64,000 nt of DNA from Clostridiales bacterium CHKCI001 (GTDB lineage Bacteria; Bacillota; Clostridia; Lachnospirales; Lachnospiraceae), in NCBI GenBank assembly GCA_900045905.1, contig FCNS01000008.1, positions 124,001 to 188,000 of the forward strand, written 5' to 3'. The position numbers were made by a program, and so were the translations under genes. The first letter of the stretch is position 1. Each line of letters starts with the position of its first letter. The notes beneath the pieces were generated by a model. That model was not told the origin of the DNA. It was given only the letters and a program-made list of their open reading frames with translations, and ran no database searches. Positions 63,628-64,000 of the stretch are shown here, piece after piece.

Positions 63628-64000
63628 CTAAAAGTATACAAGTTCTTCTTCTGGTGCACTTGTTAATGTAACTCCTTTTGCATATAATACAGGTCCCTCT
63701 TCTTTATATGCTGCTGAGTATTCCCATTTCACTTTAGCTGTCACATAAATCCATTGCTTTGGCTCAATCCGTTTTGCATTGCGATAATGACATAAAAATC
63801 CAATAAATCGAATATCTGCTTCACAACAAGTCATCGCATTTCTCCCTGGTACAAATATATTTTCTGGGAAATGCTTGGACACCATCGCTTTTGCACGGAA
63901 ACGAACGAGTTTATTCACATAGCGTTCTGGATGTTCTTGCACATCAATATACCAAAAACCATAGTCCTGATCTGCAATATTAATAATTTCTGCATCTAAA
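63628..64000 (-). CDS. C-terminal part of a YcgQ-like (DUF1980) protein
   Basis: The frame is open from the right edge of the window through the stop at 63628, about 123 residues. A GTG at 63942 is only an internal codon, since the same frame reads IINIADQDYGFWYIDVQEHPERY upstream. Motifs RFRAKAMVSKHFPENIFVPGRNAMTCCEADIRFIGF match the C-terminal domain of the YcgQ family, partner of YcgR-type permeases. Function is unknown; some relatives are zinc-linked. The N-terminal membrane part lies outside the window. Confidence 0.75.
   Translation of the reverse strand, partial: LDAEIINIADQDYGFWYIDVQEHPERYVNKLVRFRAKAMVSKHFPENIFVPGRNAMTCCEADIRFIGFLCHYRNAKRIEPKQWIYVTAKVKWEYSAAYKEEGPVLYAKGVTLTSAPEEELVYF

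Noticed and set aside
1-64000. tRNA genes, rRNA genes and CRISPR arrays
   Set aside because: I looked for TTCGAATCC-type arms, CCA ends, conserved rRNA blocks and regularly spaced repeats and found none.

Overview
The window is AT-rich DNA from an anaerobic, spore-forming Firmicute, most likely a Lachnospiraceae-type clostridium. The evidence is pyruvate:ferredoxin oxidoreductase, a class III ribonucleotide reductase with its activase, a SpoVAF/GerA-type spore protein, a SpoIID-domain protein, strong AGGAGG ribosome binding sites and a clostridial 6S RNA. There is no rRNA, tRNA, CRISPR array, prophage or intact insertion sequence. Only five protein genes lie on the plus strand, so the window is mostly one replication-oriented block read leftward.

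Layout. 0-5.4 kb: isocitrate dehydrogenase, a SpoIID-domain protein, 6S RNA and a D,D-carboxypeptidase. 5.4-10.2 kb: a NatAB-like ABC exporter, then a Re-type citrate synthase candidate with its own GntR regulator and a palindromic operator over the promoter. 10.3-15.5 kb: a 5'-truncated subtilase, a sortase/substrate/membrane-protein operon and a CpsBCD tyrosine-kinase module. 15.7-22.3 kb: a lipoprotein carboxypeptidase, a UvrD-like helicase, gltX, an iron alcohol dehydrogenase and a two-part threonine/serine exporter. 23-28.8 kb: feoAB with a riboswitch-like leader and a structured insertion at the feoB stop, SpoVAF, VanZ and a LoaP-type NusG paralogue. 29-36.7 kb: nifJ, a tandem GNAT protein, dapF, an M19 dipeptidase and an NlpC/P60 peptidase. 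36.9-44.2 kb: an unrecognised protein, a BlaI-type repressor, dUTPase, nrdDG and hflKC. 44.5-50 kb: a one-carbon operon (HAD phosphatase, fchA, folD, YgiQ, glyA). 50.3-59.4 kb: a second citrate synthase (Si type), a P-type ATPase, a queuine-salvage operon under a preQ1-I riboswitch, a HAD phosphatase, metY and a PAP2 phosphatase. 59.6-64 kb: pyrB and pyrI on opposite strands with an HD protein and a serine hydrolase between them, then the 3' part of a YcgQ-like gene.

How it fits together. Pyruvate:ferredoxin oxidoreductase supplies acetyl-CoA; two different citrate synthases and isocitrate dehydrogenase form the oxidative arm toward 2-oxoglutarate. glyA, folD and fchA interconvert C1-tetrahydrofolates. 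dUTPase and NrdDG serve deoxynucleotide supply. The NlpC/P60 peptidase, dipeptidase and DapF look like a murein-peptide recycling group. The strongest regulatory signals are the preQ1-I aptamer, the GntR operator, a switch-like leader on feoAB with mutually exclusive stems, and a promoter firing into a terminator next to loaP. The least explained sequences are two structured intergenic elements sharing a hairpin module and a small repeat family that carries its own ribosome binding site.
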